From: Martinezella lusitana
GTDB lineage: Bacteria; Pseudomonadota; Alphaproteobacteria; Rhizobiales; Rhizobiaceae
Direction: 5' to 3'
Length of the DNA: 64,000 nt
Assembly: GCF_016901135.1 (NCBI RefSeq)
Contig: NZ_JAFEVL010000048.1
Span: 1-64,000, forward strand
Shown here: positions 26,689 to 34,597 of the stretch, piece after piece
Position numbering within the stretch: the first letter of the stretch is position 1
How the letters are laid out: the number at the start of each line of letters is the position of its first letter
The notes under the pieces: generated by a model
Database searches by the model: none
What the model saw: only the letters and a program-made list of their open reading frames with translations
What the model was told of the DNA's origin: nothing
Position numbers and translations under genes: made by a program

Positions 26689-27000
26689 TCAGTTCGCCGG
26701 GCGGCGCCGTCTTGTCCACCACACCGCAAAACGCCGGCGCCAGCGACGCACGACGGGCATATCATGTGACAGCACGATGAAGCCAAGCGGCAGCATCCAG
26801 AAGCCGAGCACCGGCAGGAAACCGAGTGTGCCGCCGAAGATGAGGGCGACGCCGACGCCGACGCGGGCAAGACGCGATCTGGGAAGCGGAATTCTCACCG
26901 AGCCGAAAACAAGCTCGCGCGTAGAAGGATCAATGCCGAAACGGCGGGCTTTCCGGCCATTTCGACCTCTGTTTGCTGTTGCTTCGCTTTGATCAGTCAT
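26689..27000 (-). CDS. Small membrane protein, PGPGW-like
   Basis: 103 residues starting at ATG 27000. A basic N-terminal half (RGRNGRKARRFGIDPSTREL) is followed by one long hydrophobic hairpin (VGVGVALIFGGTLGFLPVLGFWMLPLGFIVLS) and a very basic tail (RRWRRRFAVWWTRRRR). The Gly/Pro/Trp pattern in the hairpin recalls the PGPGW family of putative membrane proteins; this is a tentative match. Its end lies 7 bases from the facing acetyltransferase gene. Confidence 0.6.
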   Translation of the reverse strand: MTDQSEATANRGRNGRKARRFGIDPSTRELVFGSVRIPLPRSRLARVGVGVALIFGGTLGFLPVLGFWMLPLGFIVLSHDMPVVRRWRRRFAVWWTRRRRPAN

Positions 27001-27116
27001 CCACAGAAAGTGGTGAGGCGACGAAATAATGCAAGGGAAATCGCTTTTTTTGAAAAAACCGCTTGGCAAATCGGGCAAGCGTTTGTATTAGCCCACTCAC
27101 ACCGCGCCAAGCGCAT

Positions 27117-27191
27117 TCCCTGGTAGCTCAGCGGTAGAGCATTCGACTGTTAATCGACAGGTCGCCGGTTCGAATCCGGCCCGGGGAGCCA
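27117..27191 (+). tRNA. tRNA-Asn(GUU)
   Basis: Acceptor strand TCCCTGG pairs with CCGGGGA; D-arm AGCTCAGCGGTAGAGC, anticodon loop CTGTTAA with anticodon GTT, and T-arm GGTTCGAATCC are all standard. CCA is encoded (27189-27191), followed by CTTTTTCTG. Confidence 0.95.
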
Positions 27192-27460
27192 CTTTTTCTG
27201 ATAAGAGTTAGTTTTTGCTGTATTGTAAAGAATACAGATCTTCTTCCTCGGCCACCTTTGAAGTCATCATCGTCGATGACATCAGCGCTGCGGTCAAACC
27301 GCCGGCGTCCTCTTCCTCGATGGTGGTTATTCTGGAGACGGCGTCGCCTGGGCGCGCCTGCGTGATTAGCAGGGATAGCCATGACGGTCTTTTCGGTTGC
27401 GAAGCCGGGCTATTTGCGCTTGGGTCAGGCGAAAAGCTTGACTCTAAGGAATCATAAAAA

Positions 27461-27799
27461 ATGATGCGCCGATTGATGGTTTTGGCTTTGTGTGTATCGA
27501 TGAGCGCTGGACACGCTTTGGCTGATACCGATGCTGTCTCGAATGCGAAAATGCTTTGCCGAGCAGTCGACACGACCATTTCGCTATCGCCGTGCACCTA
27601 TTCCGAAGAAACGAAAACGGTCACTGTCTCTGTTGCGACGGGAGGTGGAGACGCTCAAGAGCTTTGCCAGACCATCGAGAGTTCTCTCGTAGAAAAGCAC
27701 ATATATTTCGGTGCCGATCCCTGGAAGCTGAATCTGAAATCGCCCGCCAGCGGCGACAACACGATCGCATCTTGTGATTTGCCGCAAACTCCCCGTTGA
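27461..27799 (+). CDS. Small secreted protein, unknown
   Basis: 112 residues with a Sec signal (MMRRLMVLALCVSMSAGHALA, cleavage near HALA/DTDA). The mature 90 residues contain four Cys (MLCRAV, SPCTY, LCQTI, ASCDLP), enough for two disulphides, and are rich in Ser/Thr. No family recognised. It is the first gene after tRNA-Asn; 269 bases in between hold no gene I trust. Periplasmic or secreted location is inferred from the signal peptide. Confidence 0.65.
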   Translation: MMRRLMVLALCVSMSAGHALADTDAVSNAKMLCRAVDTTISLSPCTYSEETKTVTVSVATGGGDAQELCQTIESSLVEKHIYFGADPWKLNLKSPASGDNTIASCDLPQTPR

Positions 27800-27846
27800 A
27801 GGGGACGCCGGCCCTGGGAGTGGCGGGTGAAACGAGAGCGGGTGGG

Positions 27847-28086
27847 ATGTCGAAAATCAACGATCTGATAGCGTCGGCAAAGACCGTTTGCGACCGATAC
27901 GAAAAAGGGCGCATGGAAAGAGAAACCGTCCGAGAATGGGTCTTGCGTCTGGGTGCTTATCCACCGCCGCATGGCGATCGTGTGCGGGAAGCGGCGGAGT
28001 GGTTCAGGGCTCACTCTGCAACCGAAGTGCCGGCCGATGTCCGAGATGTCGATTTGGACAGATTAAGAGCAATCTTTTCGCAGTGA
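27847..28086 (+). CDS. Hypothetical small protein
   Basis: 79 residues from ATG 27847 (MSKINDLIASAKTV), with GGTGGG just upstream. The product is helical and charged (RYEKGRMERETVREWVLRLG) and ends VDLDRLRAIFSQ. No signal or membrane segment, no family recognised. A TTG at 27796 would overlap the previous gene and add 17 residues without clear support. Confidence 0.45.
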   Translation: MSKINDLIASAKTVCDRYEKGRMERETVREWVLRLGAYPPPHGDRVREAAEWFRAHSATEVPADVRDVDLDRLRAIFSQ

Positions 28087-28450
28087 GCCGATCGCACTTG
28101 ATTGTCATTACCGATACTATAGACACCCAGGAAGAACGCGACTGCCGTTAATTTAGAACGGGGTCGGGCGGCCGATTGACGTCACGCTGCTGCTGCGAGA
28201 TCACGCAGCCGTTCTTTTGTCCCAAGCCCAAGAGTGGACGAACTGTATCAGCGCAGTGGGCAATTTTATTGCACGCGCCCCGCGGCGTCGATTTCTTCGG
28301 CCTTAGTCTTCATTGCGCTTTGGTGTGCGATGGACGCGCTATCCTCGTTGACCCGCCTTTCCCAGCCGTGCCAGATTGCCGCCGTTCGCCCGACGGGCCT
28401 TCGGGTCGATGAGGCGATATGAGCCGGGTTCGGCATATTGGGGGGATGTA
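28087..28450. other. Gene-poor stretch before the DoxX-like gene
   Basis: 364 bases. Open frames here are short, overlap one another and have no ribosome binding sites. I see no strong hairpin or repeat. Confidence 0.35.
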
Positions 28451-28855
28451 ATGTCTGAGAATGCGAGCTCGCGCGGAGCGTCATGGGTGGGGTGGGTTTT
28501 TAGCGCAATCGTGATAGTCGCATTGGCGGTCGATGCGGCTGTCGATCTGTTTGCACCGTCGATGGTCAGCGCGGAGATGGAGGCGACGGGATTCCCGGCC
28601 GGCCAGGCGACGTTGCTCGGCCTGATCATCCTCGTCTGCGCGATTCTTTATGCCATTCCACGCACTGCAATCCTTGGCGCAATCCTGACGACGGGCTTCC
28701 TGGGCGGCGCTATCTGCGTCCATTTTCGTCTTGGAGAAGTATGGTCTCCGCCACAACTTATCAGTTTGCTTTTGGGCATCTTGGCCTGGGGAGGCCTTTA
28801 TCTTCGCGACGAGCGGCTTCGAAGCCTCCTACCCATCCGTTCTCCAATCGGCTGA
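28451..28855 (+). CDS. DoxX-like membrane protein
   Basis: 134 residues with four predicted membrane helices: GWVFSAIVIVALAVDAAVDLF, TLLGLIILVCAILYAI, AILGAILTTGFLGGAI and LISLLLGILAWGGLYL. The Asp in the first helix and the loop MEATGFPAGQA fit the DoxX-like family (quinone-linked or unknown function). ATG 28451 follows GGGGGGA. The start of the longer frame lies 75 bases upstream without support. Confidence 0.7.
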   Translation: MSENASSRGASWVGWVFSAIVIVALAVDAAVDLFAPSMVSAEMEATGFPAGQATLLGLIILVCAILYAIPRTAILGAILTTGFLGGAICVHFRLGEVWSPPQLISLLLGILAWGGLYLRDERLRSLLPIRSPIG

Positions 28856-29134
28856 GAATCGAAAATCCGCTTTGCCAGGGCTTTTTTGTACTGCAACAAC
28901 AGAGTCTTGCATTCCTGCCGGTGAGAGGGTTGCCGGCGCGATACAGCGGCGGTTTTCGAGCCACTGTCAGCAAGTTTCATGCAGATGTGTGTGGCACTTC
29001 GATGAAATTTGGCTCAAGGTATGGTTGCTCTCGCGAATGTGAGAAGATGTTCATGTGGCGTTAATCTGAACCGGCGCATGAACGTAAGTGCGCGATCCGC
29101 GCAGCATAGTCCCCCAATGCTTTAGAGGTTCGAC

Positions 29135-29308
29135 ATGAAAAACCTGATTCTTGCTTCTGCACTCGCTCTGGCATCGGTCGTTGCCGTCAGCGCAACGTCC
29201 GAGGCGGCTCCGATGCATCATCGTCACCATCAACATTGCTATATGAAGAAGGTGAAGCACAGAGTTCATGGCCACTGGGTCGTCCGCAGTGTACGCGTCT
29301 GCCGTTAA
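29135..29308 (+). CDS. Small secreted His-rich basic protein, 57 residues
   Basis: ATG 29135 opens a 57-residue frame starting MKNLILASALALASVVAVSA, a clear Sec signal, cleaved near SEAA/PMHH. The mature 30 residues carry MHHRHHQHCYMKKVKHRVHGHW and end RSVRVCR: eight His, many Lys/Arg and two Cys. It could bind metals (Cu, Ni, Zn) or polyanions. AGAGG lies upstream and a strong terminator downstream, so it looks like a single-gene unit. No family recognised. Confidence 0.65.
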   Translation: MKNLILASALALASVVAVSATSEAAPMHHRHHQHCYMKKVKHRVHGHWVVRSVRVCR

Positions 29309-29354
29309 TCGGTAGAAGCTTCGAACTGGCGCAAAATCCCCTCTGATTGCAAGT

Positions 29355-29393
29355 CGGCCGCTACCGATATCCTCGGTAGCGGCCGTTTCGTTT
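29355..29393 (+). terminator. Terminator after the His-rich small gene
   Basis: CGGCCGCTACCG and CGGTAGCGGCCG form a perfect 12-bp stem with a 7-base loop, followed by TTTCGTTTC. Confidence 0.85.
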
Positions 29394-29437
29394 CTGGAAC
29401 TCTATGAAGTGGGACCTGCGGGACGAGTCCCGATGCA

Positions 29438-29755
29438 TCAAGGGCGAATTTCGAATATTACGCCGCTGCGATGCCGGCGATGATATCGGCGGTCGTCGCG
29501 CCAGCTACGGTCCCAATGGCGGCGGCGATCCCAGCCGCGATCGTCGCGCCAATGACGGCGATCATGACCGCGCCAGCGGCGGCGATCGTCGTATGAATCC
29601 GGGTGCCAGCGCGTTCCACGCTCTTGAACCAGAACGATATCGGGAGCCGTTGCTTGTGAAGCGCTGGGCGGGGCGGCCATCGTCGGCATGGTGACCGACA
29701 GCAGCGAGCCTATGGTGAGCGCGGCGGTCAAAGCGATTGAAGCAAAATTTTTCAA
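29438..29755 (-). CDS. Small secreted Arg/Asp/Trp-rich protein
   Basis: The best start is TTG 29755, eight bases after GGAG, giving 105 residues that begin MKNFASIALTAALTIGSLLS, a Sec signal cleaved near PTMAA/PPSA. The last 60 residues are a low-complexity series of RRRW, DRRHW, DDRRY units. Such basic, Asp/Arg/His-rich periplasmic proteins are common in Rhizobiaceae but poorly understood. The upstream extension of the frame (to 29854) has no start signal. Confidence 0.6.
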   Translation of the reverse strand: MKNFASIALTAALTIGSLLSVTMPTMAAPPSASQATAPDIVLVQERGTRWHPDSYDDRRRWRGHDRRHWRDDRGWDRRRHWDRSWRDDRRYHRRHRSGVIFEIRP

Positions 29756-29900
29756 AATGATAACTCCTTTATTAAGCCAATGTCCCTTTGCGCAGTAAAC
29801 GCAATAGCTACGACAAGGTTCCCCCTTCTGGTTGATCGGGGTTCGTCGCAACACGTTTTGCTCGCAGGGAAGCGGCTTGATTTCAGGAGTCGCCAGTCAA

Positions 29901-29936
29901 GAAAAAAGGGGGCCGGCAGGGAAAGCCGGACCCCTT
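29901..29936 (-). terminator. Terminator of the porin gene
   Basis: On the - strand GGGGTCCGGC pairs with GCCGGCCCCC (one mismatch, 7-base loop) and is followed by TTTTTTC. It is 33 bases past the porin stop. Confidence 0.9.
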
Positions 29937-29968
29937 CCTTCTCTGATCGGAGGTCAAGTCAGATCAGG

Positions 29969-31069
29969 TCAGAAGTTGCGTTCGAAGCGGAGAATGCCGG
30001 CGACGGTATCGTCCTTGGCAAAGTCATAGTGAACGTAGGTCAATTCCGGCTCGACCAGGAGGTCCTTGACCGGGTTGAACTTCAGGTTCGTGGTTGCTTC
30101 GAAGATCTTCGAGTCGGTGTAGGCGAGCTGGAGGTTCCACTTCAGCTTTTCGTTGATCGGAACGCCAACGCCGCCCCAAACTGCCCAATCACCCCAGCCG
30201 CACTTCGAGCCATTGACAGTGCCGTTCGGCGCCGTGCAAGCAGAAATGTCCTGGTTCGAACCGGCATACTGGTTCAGCTTCTTGCCGTCCGTGTTGTAGC
30301 CGCCCATCAAGAAGGCCGTGAGGAAACCGAAGTCGGCATCGACACGAGCCTTGACTGCACCTTCTTCGACGATGGAGTCATAACCGCCAACGACCTTGAA
30401 GCCCCATGCGCCAGACTTGAAACCGAGACCAGCAACAACGTTCGGGGCGTAGTGGTCACCCTTCGCCTGTTCCCATGCACCGTCGTAAGTCGTCGAATCG
30501 GAACCGGAGTTACTATCTTCGAGCGAGATAACAGCCGAGAAGCCGTTGCCGCCGTCATATTCATAGGTCAACTGGTTGAGTTCGTACGGGCCGTCATAGA
30601 TCACGTCGTCGTTGATGACGTCGCCGGCGTAACCTACGTACAGGTTGTACTGCGAGTCCTTCTTACCGACGGTGAAGCCACCGAGGCTGATGTAGGACCA
30701 CAGCAGGTTCGTGCTGGTGGAGCCGCCGTCATTCCAGTCCCAACGAACGATGGTTTCCGTCTTCAACGGACCGTATTCGGTGTCGGTCGCGGTGTCGACG
30801 TTCAGCTCGGCGCGGGTGTGCCACAGCGTGCCCTGATTGCTGACGCGATTATAGGCGTTGTACCACTCACCTTCCGTACGAACCTTGCCGCCGATCTTGA
30901 GGCAGGTTTCGGTGCCAGGGATGAAGAAGTAGCCAGCACCGTATGCGTCGCAGATGCGAACGTATTCGAGCGGCTCCGGCTCAGCGGCAACGATAGCGTC
31001 GGCCGCATGAGCACCGGATACTGCCGCCAAGGCAGCAGCGGAGCCGAGAAGAAGGCTCTTGATGTTCAT
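29969..31069 (-). CDS. ropA: Outer-membrane porin, RopA type
   Basis: A 366-residue alphaproteobacterial porin (Porin_2 type). Signal peptide MNIKSLLLGSAAALAAVSGAHA, mature start ADAIVAAEPEPLEYVRICDAYG, the signature of Rhizobium/Brucella porins, then FFIPGTETCLKIGGKVR. Alternating beta strands follow and the protein ends in FERNF with the terminal Phe needed for outer-membrane assembly. It would form a 16-strand trimeric channel. A long leader (over 200 bases with a hairpin and a direct repeat) lies upstream. Confidence 0.9.
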   Translation of the reverse strand: MNIKSLLLGSAAALAAVSGAHAADAIVAAEPEPLEYVRICDAYGAGYFFIPGTETCLKIGGKVRTEGEWYNAYNRVSNQGTLWHTRAELNVDTATDTEYGPLKTETIVRWDWNDGGSTSTNLLWSYISLGGFTVGKKDSQYNLYVGYAGDVINDDVIYDGPYELNQLTYEYDGGNGFSAVISLEDSNSGSDSTTYDGAWEQAKGDHYAPNVVAGLGFKSGAWGFKVVGGYDSIVEEGAVKARVDADFGFLTAFLMGGYNTDGKKLNQYAGSNQDISACTAPNGTVNGSKCGWGDWAVWGGVGVPINEKLKWNLQLAYTDSKIFEATTNLKFNPVKDLLVEPELTYVHYDFAKDDTVAGILRFERNF

Positions 31070-31313
31070 AATAACTCCAATCTTTCTTGATTGGGCATGA
31101 GATAACCCGCCGAAAAGACGACGTGCCCAACCCCATCCCGTTCATGTTCCCTATCAGTAGCTGCGAAGTAATAAGCTTCGCGAACTATTACCTGAACCTG
31201 CTCCGCTGATTTGGCAAGATACTAAGACTGGCGAACTATGTGCGTGCTATTCGAAAAAAAACTTTGTTGCAAAAATGACGCAATTCGCTGGGTAAGCTGA
31301 TTATACGGACCCT
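31070..31313 (-). promoter_or_regulatory. Porin gene leader and promoter region
   Basis: 244 bases. It contains the inverted repeat GCGAAG/CTTCGC with a short loop (31163-31181) and a direct repeat GCGAACTAT at 31180-31188 and 31231-31239. These could be regulator sites or a structured 5' UTR. Confidence 0.4.
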
Positions 31314-31937
31314 TTAGCCGCCTTTGTGGAAGCTGTAGCCAGGTGGAGCCCGGCAAGCGACCAAGTGCCTTTGCGTTGCAAGCATTCGCTTGGATGGTGA
31401 CGCTTGTGACGTGGGATGGGCGTACACGGGGCGAAATAAGGCGATTAATGCAACGGCCACCGGCGCATGGTCTCTACCGACTGAGAAGTCTGACATCTCC
31501 GCTGGCTCGATACTAAGCCGAGGATCGACGAAAGGCCCGTCGGCAAACCAAACGCATGTAACGTCATGAAATTCGATTTGTATTCCCCATGTGCGCGGTT
31601 GGCGATTATCTATTCCCATACCACCGTGCGATAATGCGGCAGAGATCCGGCATGGCGGACCACACGAGGGCTTGGGCCGGATCTCGCTCCGAAAGTGAAG
31701 CAATGGGATTTGTAAATTGGCGGCTCGTCGGCATTCTCAGATCACACAGTCGGCGTGACGATGAAAACTTTCAGCGACACTATGAGCCATGGGCCGTTCT
31801 CTCCATGGAGCTCTTCGAGCGAGAAATTGAGGCCTTCTACAGACGCTCACGATTTACCATCGTGATATCTGCGCGGCGTGACTACGCTGCACGTCTTGCT
31901 TGAATTTCGCGAATCCATTTGGTCGTGATTTGGGAAC
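31314..31937. other. Gene-poor region upstream of the porin
   Basis: 624 bases without a gene I can support. A 129-codon - strand frame and a 104-codon + strand frame overlap here; neither has a ribosome binding site or a recognisable protein. It may be decayed sequence. Confidence 0.35.
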
Positions 31938-31966
31938 AAAAAAGCCGGAGCATTCGCCCCGGCTTT
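31938..31966 (-). terminator. Terminator of the BA14K-like gene
   Basis: On the - strand AAAGCCGGGG pairs with CTCCGGCTTT (one mismatch, 6-base loop) and is followed by TTT, giving a TTTTTT run. Confidence 0.8.
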
Positions 31967-32043
31967 GTGTATTCGTCTCCACCTTCATGGTCGACCTTCC
32001 AGTTGAATGGCGCGTCCCACGAAGAGGTTTCGGTTCTGACAGT

Positions 32044-32346
32044 TTAATTATTCAACGCGCCACCGATAATGGCGCCGAGAGCGAAGGCTGCCGCCGGATA
32101 CCAAAGGCCGTCGTTATGGCGACGGTAGCCGGGTCGACGGTCGCGGTAGCCCCGATATCCGTGATAGTAGCCACGCTCGTCTCTGCCGCGATGCGGGCCC
32201 CATCCACGGCGGTCTTGGTCTCTCTGAGGCACGTTGCGGTGAACCTCGCCGGACCGGTCGCGATGGTGACGCGGCCATTCCTGCGCATTGGCAAAAGGTG
32301 CCGTGAGCATTGTGGCCGCCATGGCGACGATGAAAATCTTCTTCAT
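32044..32346 (-). CDS. BA14K-like small secreted protein, short form
   Basis: 100 residues from ATG 32346: signal MKKIFIVAMAATMLTAPFANAQ, then a basic region of GYRGYRDRRPGYRRH type, and the block DGLWYPAAAFALGAIIGGALN. That block is the hallmark of BA14K proteins, first seen as Brucella antigens, but here the protein ends two residues later, so the usual Cys-containing C-terminal part is missing. It is either a naturally short relative or a truncated copy. Confidence 0.6.
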   Translation of the reverse strand: MKKIFIVAMAATMLTAPFANAQEWPRHHRDRSGEVHRNVPQRDQDRRGWGPHRGRDERGYYHGYRGYRDRRPGYRRHNDGLWYPAAAFALGAIIGGALNN

Positions 32347-32543
32347 TGGTTGTTTCCTTGTTATTCGCAAGGCAACCTTAGTAACCGCAAGGTGAACGGG
32401 AAGTGAACTTTAAACCCATAAATGTAGTAAAAAGAGTGGATTGCCACCCCCCGTTTCGGTGTGGCGAATGACTCTTGCCAAAATTGCGGCACCAAAAAAA
32501 TCAAATGATTTCTCAAGTGCTTATCACGGAAAAAAGGGAAGGA

Positions 32544-32617
32544 TGGAGGCCTCGCCCGGAATCGAACCGGGATGCAAGGATTTGCAGTCCTCTGCGTAAC
32601 CACTCCGCCACGAGGCC
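32544..32617 (-). tRNA. tRNA-Cys(GCA)
   Basis: On the - strand: acceptor GGCCTCG pairs with CGAGGCC; D-arm TGGCGGAGTGGTTACGCA, anticodon loop CTGCAAA with anticodon GCA, T-arm GGTTCGATTCC. CCA is encoded. Confidence 0.95.
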
Positions 32618-32779
32618 ATCCGATATATAAAGGCGAGTGATGGCGGGCGTTTAGAACGAATCTTGAATGGGCGCAAGGGCCTGGTCCTGATTATCGCTCT
32701 TTTTTCGTTGCGCGTAACAGCTTGCCGGCCGCCTGCAGCGAGTAGGCATGCTCGATACCTTGGAAGAATATCTTGCCGT

Positions 32780-33211
32780 CTACTCTTCCAGGCAGGGAAA
32801 GGCGAATTTGTAGGAGCGAGCGATCAACGAACTGGCGGGCCGCTCGAGCTGCCATGAATGCTCCGCCATCCACTTGCACGCGATCGCGGTCGCTTTGGCG
32901 TTGCTGAGATCGGACGGAAGGCAAAAGGCGCCGACAAACTGTTGAAGATAATGCTCATAGCGCGATGAGTTCTTTGGCGTTTGCTTGGTGGCCCGAATCG
33001 TCAGATTTTTCGTGCGTTGAGCTTCGTCGAGAATTCCCTGCACATAGACGGAGGCAAGGGTCCGATCCTCTTCGCACCATTCATCAAGCTGTTTGCCGGT
33101 GACGACATGTCCGATGATCGGTGCCGCCGCTTGCGGTGCTTCGTCGCTCAGGGCGGCCTGGGGTGCGAGAAGGATAATAAGCAACACTGCGGTGGAGGGC
33201 GAAAGCCTCAT
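32780..33211 (-). CDS. Secreted Rap1a/Tai-like protein
   Basis: 143 residues with a Sec signal (LSPSTAVLLIILLAPQAALS/DEAP). The mature part fits the Rap1a/Tai fold: VTGKQLDEWCEED, ASVYVQGILDEA, FCLPSDLSNAKATAIACKWM and a final Cys in FAFPCLEE, with conserved Cys and a C-terminal helix pair. In Serratia and relatives such proteins are immunity proteins to type VI amidase toxins; no such toxin or secretion gene is visible here, so an orphan or different periplasmic role is likely. The start has almost no ribosome binding site and may be coupled to a tiny ORF upstream. Confidence 0.6.
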   Translation of the reverse strand: MRLSPSTAVLLIILLAPQAALSDEAPQAAAPIIGHVVTGKQLDEWCEEDRTLASVYVQGILDEAQRTKNLTIRATKQTPKNSSRYEHYLQQFVGAFCLPSDLSNAKATAIACKWMAEHSWQLERPASSLIARSYKFAFPCLEE

Positions 33212-33219
33212 TCTGTGAC

Positions 33220-33303
33220 CTACATCATCGAAGAAAGACTGGCGGCCAGGAAGACTACCAGCGGCAGTGAGGTTGCGACGAAAAGAACAAGAGAAATGGA
33301 CAT
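33220..33303 (-). CDS. Possible 27-residue membrane peptide upstream of the Rap1a-like gene
   Basis: ATG 33303, eight bases after AGAAGG, opens a frame whose product begins MSISLVLFVATSLPLVVFL and is essentially one membrane helix. It stops 8 bases before the Rap1a-like start, which itself lacks a clear ribosome binding site, so coupled translation is plausible. Too short to judge by composition. Confidence 0.35.
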   Translation of the reverse strand: MSISLVLFVATSLPLVVFLAASLSSMM

Positions 33304-33686
33304 CCAGCCAGCCTTCTTTTGAAATTTGATCTTAACCCGGATGGCTTCGGGTAGTCGAGCGTGGTCCTGCGACGTTAAGATTTGCCTAACGGGCGTCCCA
33401 CTATGAGGCGCCTTTCTCTCTTGTCCACGACAAGATAAGCGTCGTCGCAAGCCATGCGCTCAATTGCATCCTCCGTCTAGGAAATTCCATCGCGGCAACG
33501 GATGAGGGCAACGGAGACGGCTCGATCGGCATTTGAACACCGCGGCTGTTGTTCGTTGGAGACGCATGGCGATGAATCTCCGCGCCTGTTGCCACGATGC
33601 CTTGAAAGCTTGGCCGCACGCGATTAAGACACGCGTAGCACTGAAGCAAAGCCGGCCTATCTGGGGCGTAAAGGGCGCAAGAGGAT
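33304..33686. other. Intergenic region between the Rap1a-like unit and the methyltransferase
   Basis: 383 bases that must hold two divergent promoters. I see no supported gene and no strong hairpin. Confidence 0.35.
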
Positions 33687-34358
33687 ATGATGGATTTCGA
33701 AGCAGCACGCGTGAAGATGGTCGAGAACCAGATCCGCACGACGGATGTCACCTCTCATTCCGTGTTGAATGCATTTTTCGCGGTACCGCGCGAAAATTTC
33801 GTGCCGGAGAAGTCGAAGCTCCTGGCTTATATAGATTGCGATATCGAGATCGCCCCGGCCGCTGCCGGCAAGGCCGCACGCTTCCTCATGGAAGCCTCGC
33901 CGCTGGCAAAGCTCCTGCAGCTCGGCGTCATCACCAAAGAGGACAAGGTCCTCGATGTCGGTTGCGGCACGGGATATGTCTCGGCCGTCCTGTCGCTTAT
34001 TGCAGATAAGGTGGTGGCTCTCGAAACCGACGAGGATCTTGCGGCTCAGGCCAAGGCCAATCTTGCCGCGCTCGGCTACGACAACGTGACTGTCGTGACC
34101 GGCGATCTTGAAAAGGGCCACGCCGGCAGCGCGCCCTTCAATGTCATTTTTGTCGATGGTTCGGTCGAGCAGGTGCCGCAAGCGCTTCTTGATCAACTCG
34201 GTGAAGACGGCCGCCTGATCGCGGTATTGGGCTTTGGCCATGCCGCACGCGCCACTGTTTTCATGCGTGAACGCGGCGCCTTTTCGGAAAACGTCTTTTT
34301 CAACGCGTCGATCAAGCCGCTGCCGGGCTTTGCCAAGGCCAAGGAATTCGTATTCTGA
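33687..34358 (+). CDS. Protein-L-isoaspartate O-methyltransferase-like protein
   Basis: 223 residues of the PCMT family: MVENQIRTTDVTSHSVLNAF and VPRENFVPE at the N-terminus, SAM-binding motif I VLDVGCGTGYVSAVL (about 89-103), then ALETDEDL (acidic residue for ribose). PCMT enzymes repair isoaspartyl residues, but this branch is often annotated only as 'PCMT-like' and lacks the usual TGSGSGY-type loop found in the second copy at 55961. Start at 33687 or the adjacent ATG 33690 after AGAGGA. In relatives, as I recall, tolC follows; here a terminator and popZ do. Confidence 0.8.
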   Translation: MMDFEAARVKMVENQIRTTDVTSHSVLNAFFAVPRENFVPEKSKLLAYIDCDIEIAPAAAGKAARFLMEASPLAKLLQLGVITKEDKVLDVGCGTGYVSAVLSLIADKVVALETDEDLAAQAKANLAALGYDNVTVVTGDLEKGHAGSAPFNVIFVDGSVEQVPQALLDQLGEDGRLIAVLGFGHAARATVFMRERGAFSENVFFNASIKPLPGFAKAKEFVF

Positions 34359-34387
34359 TCGTTTGAGCGATCGGCGATGCATTCGCA

Positions 34388-34414
34388 ACAGGCGCCTCCG
34401 GGCGCCTGTTTTTT
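34388..34414 (+). terminator. Terminator after the first PCMT-like gene
   Basis: CAGGCGCC pairs with GGCGCCTG around a 4-base loop, followed by TTTTTTATT. It ends the unit before popZ. Confidence 0.9.
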
Positions 34415-34597
34415 ATTGTGCCGACATGTGGCAGAATCGCATTTGCAGCGCGATTCGTAGCGATCGTAACAAAACTGTGCATCACCGGGTTTAGTGCTTT
34501 CACGGTGATTTTTTTCCCGAGGACACTCATCTAGGGTGACCCTGATTCGGGTGCTGCTTTTGGCGAGTTTCCGATCGTTGAATATGGGAATACGGGG

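Noticed and set aside
27128..27382. 84-codon - strand frame ending in SPGRIRTGDLSINSRMLYR
   Set aside because: It is the antisense of the tRNA-Asn gene, a well-known false protein pattern.
27215..27457. 80-codon + strand frame after tRNA-Asn
   Set aside because: No ribosome binding site, low-complexity Ser run, no family resemblance.
31589..31903. 104-codon + strand frame
   Set aside because: No start signal and a composition that does not resemble neighbouring proteins.
32361..32603. 80-codon - strand frame starting MVTQRTANPCIPVRFRARPP
   Set aside because: Its start is the translation of the tRNA-Cys sequence.
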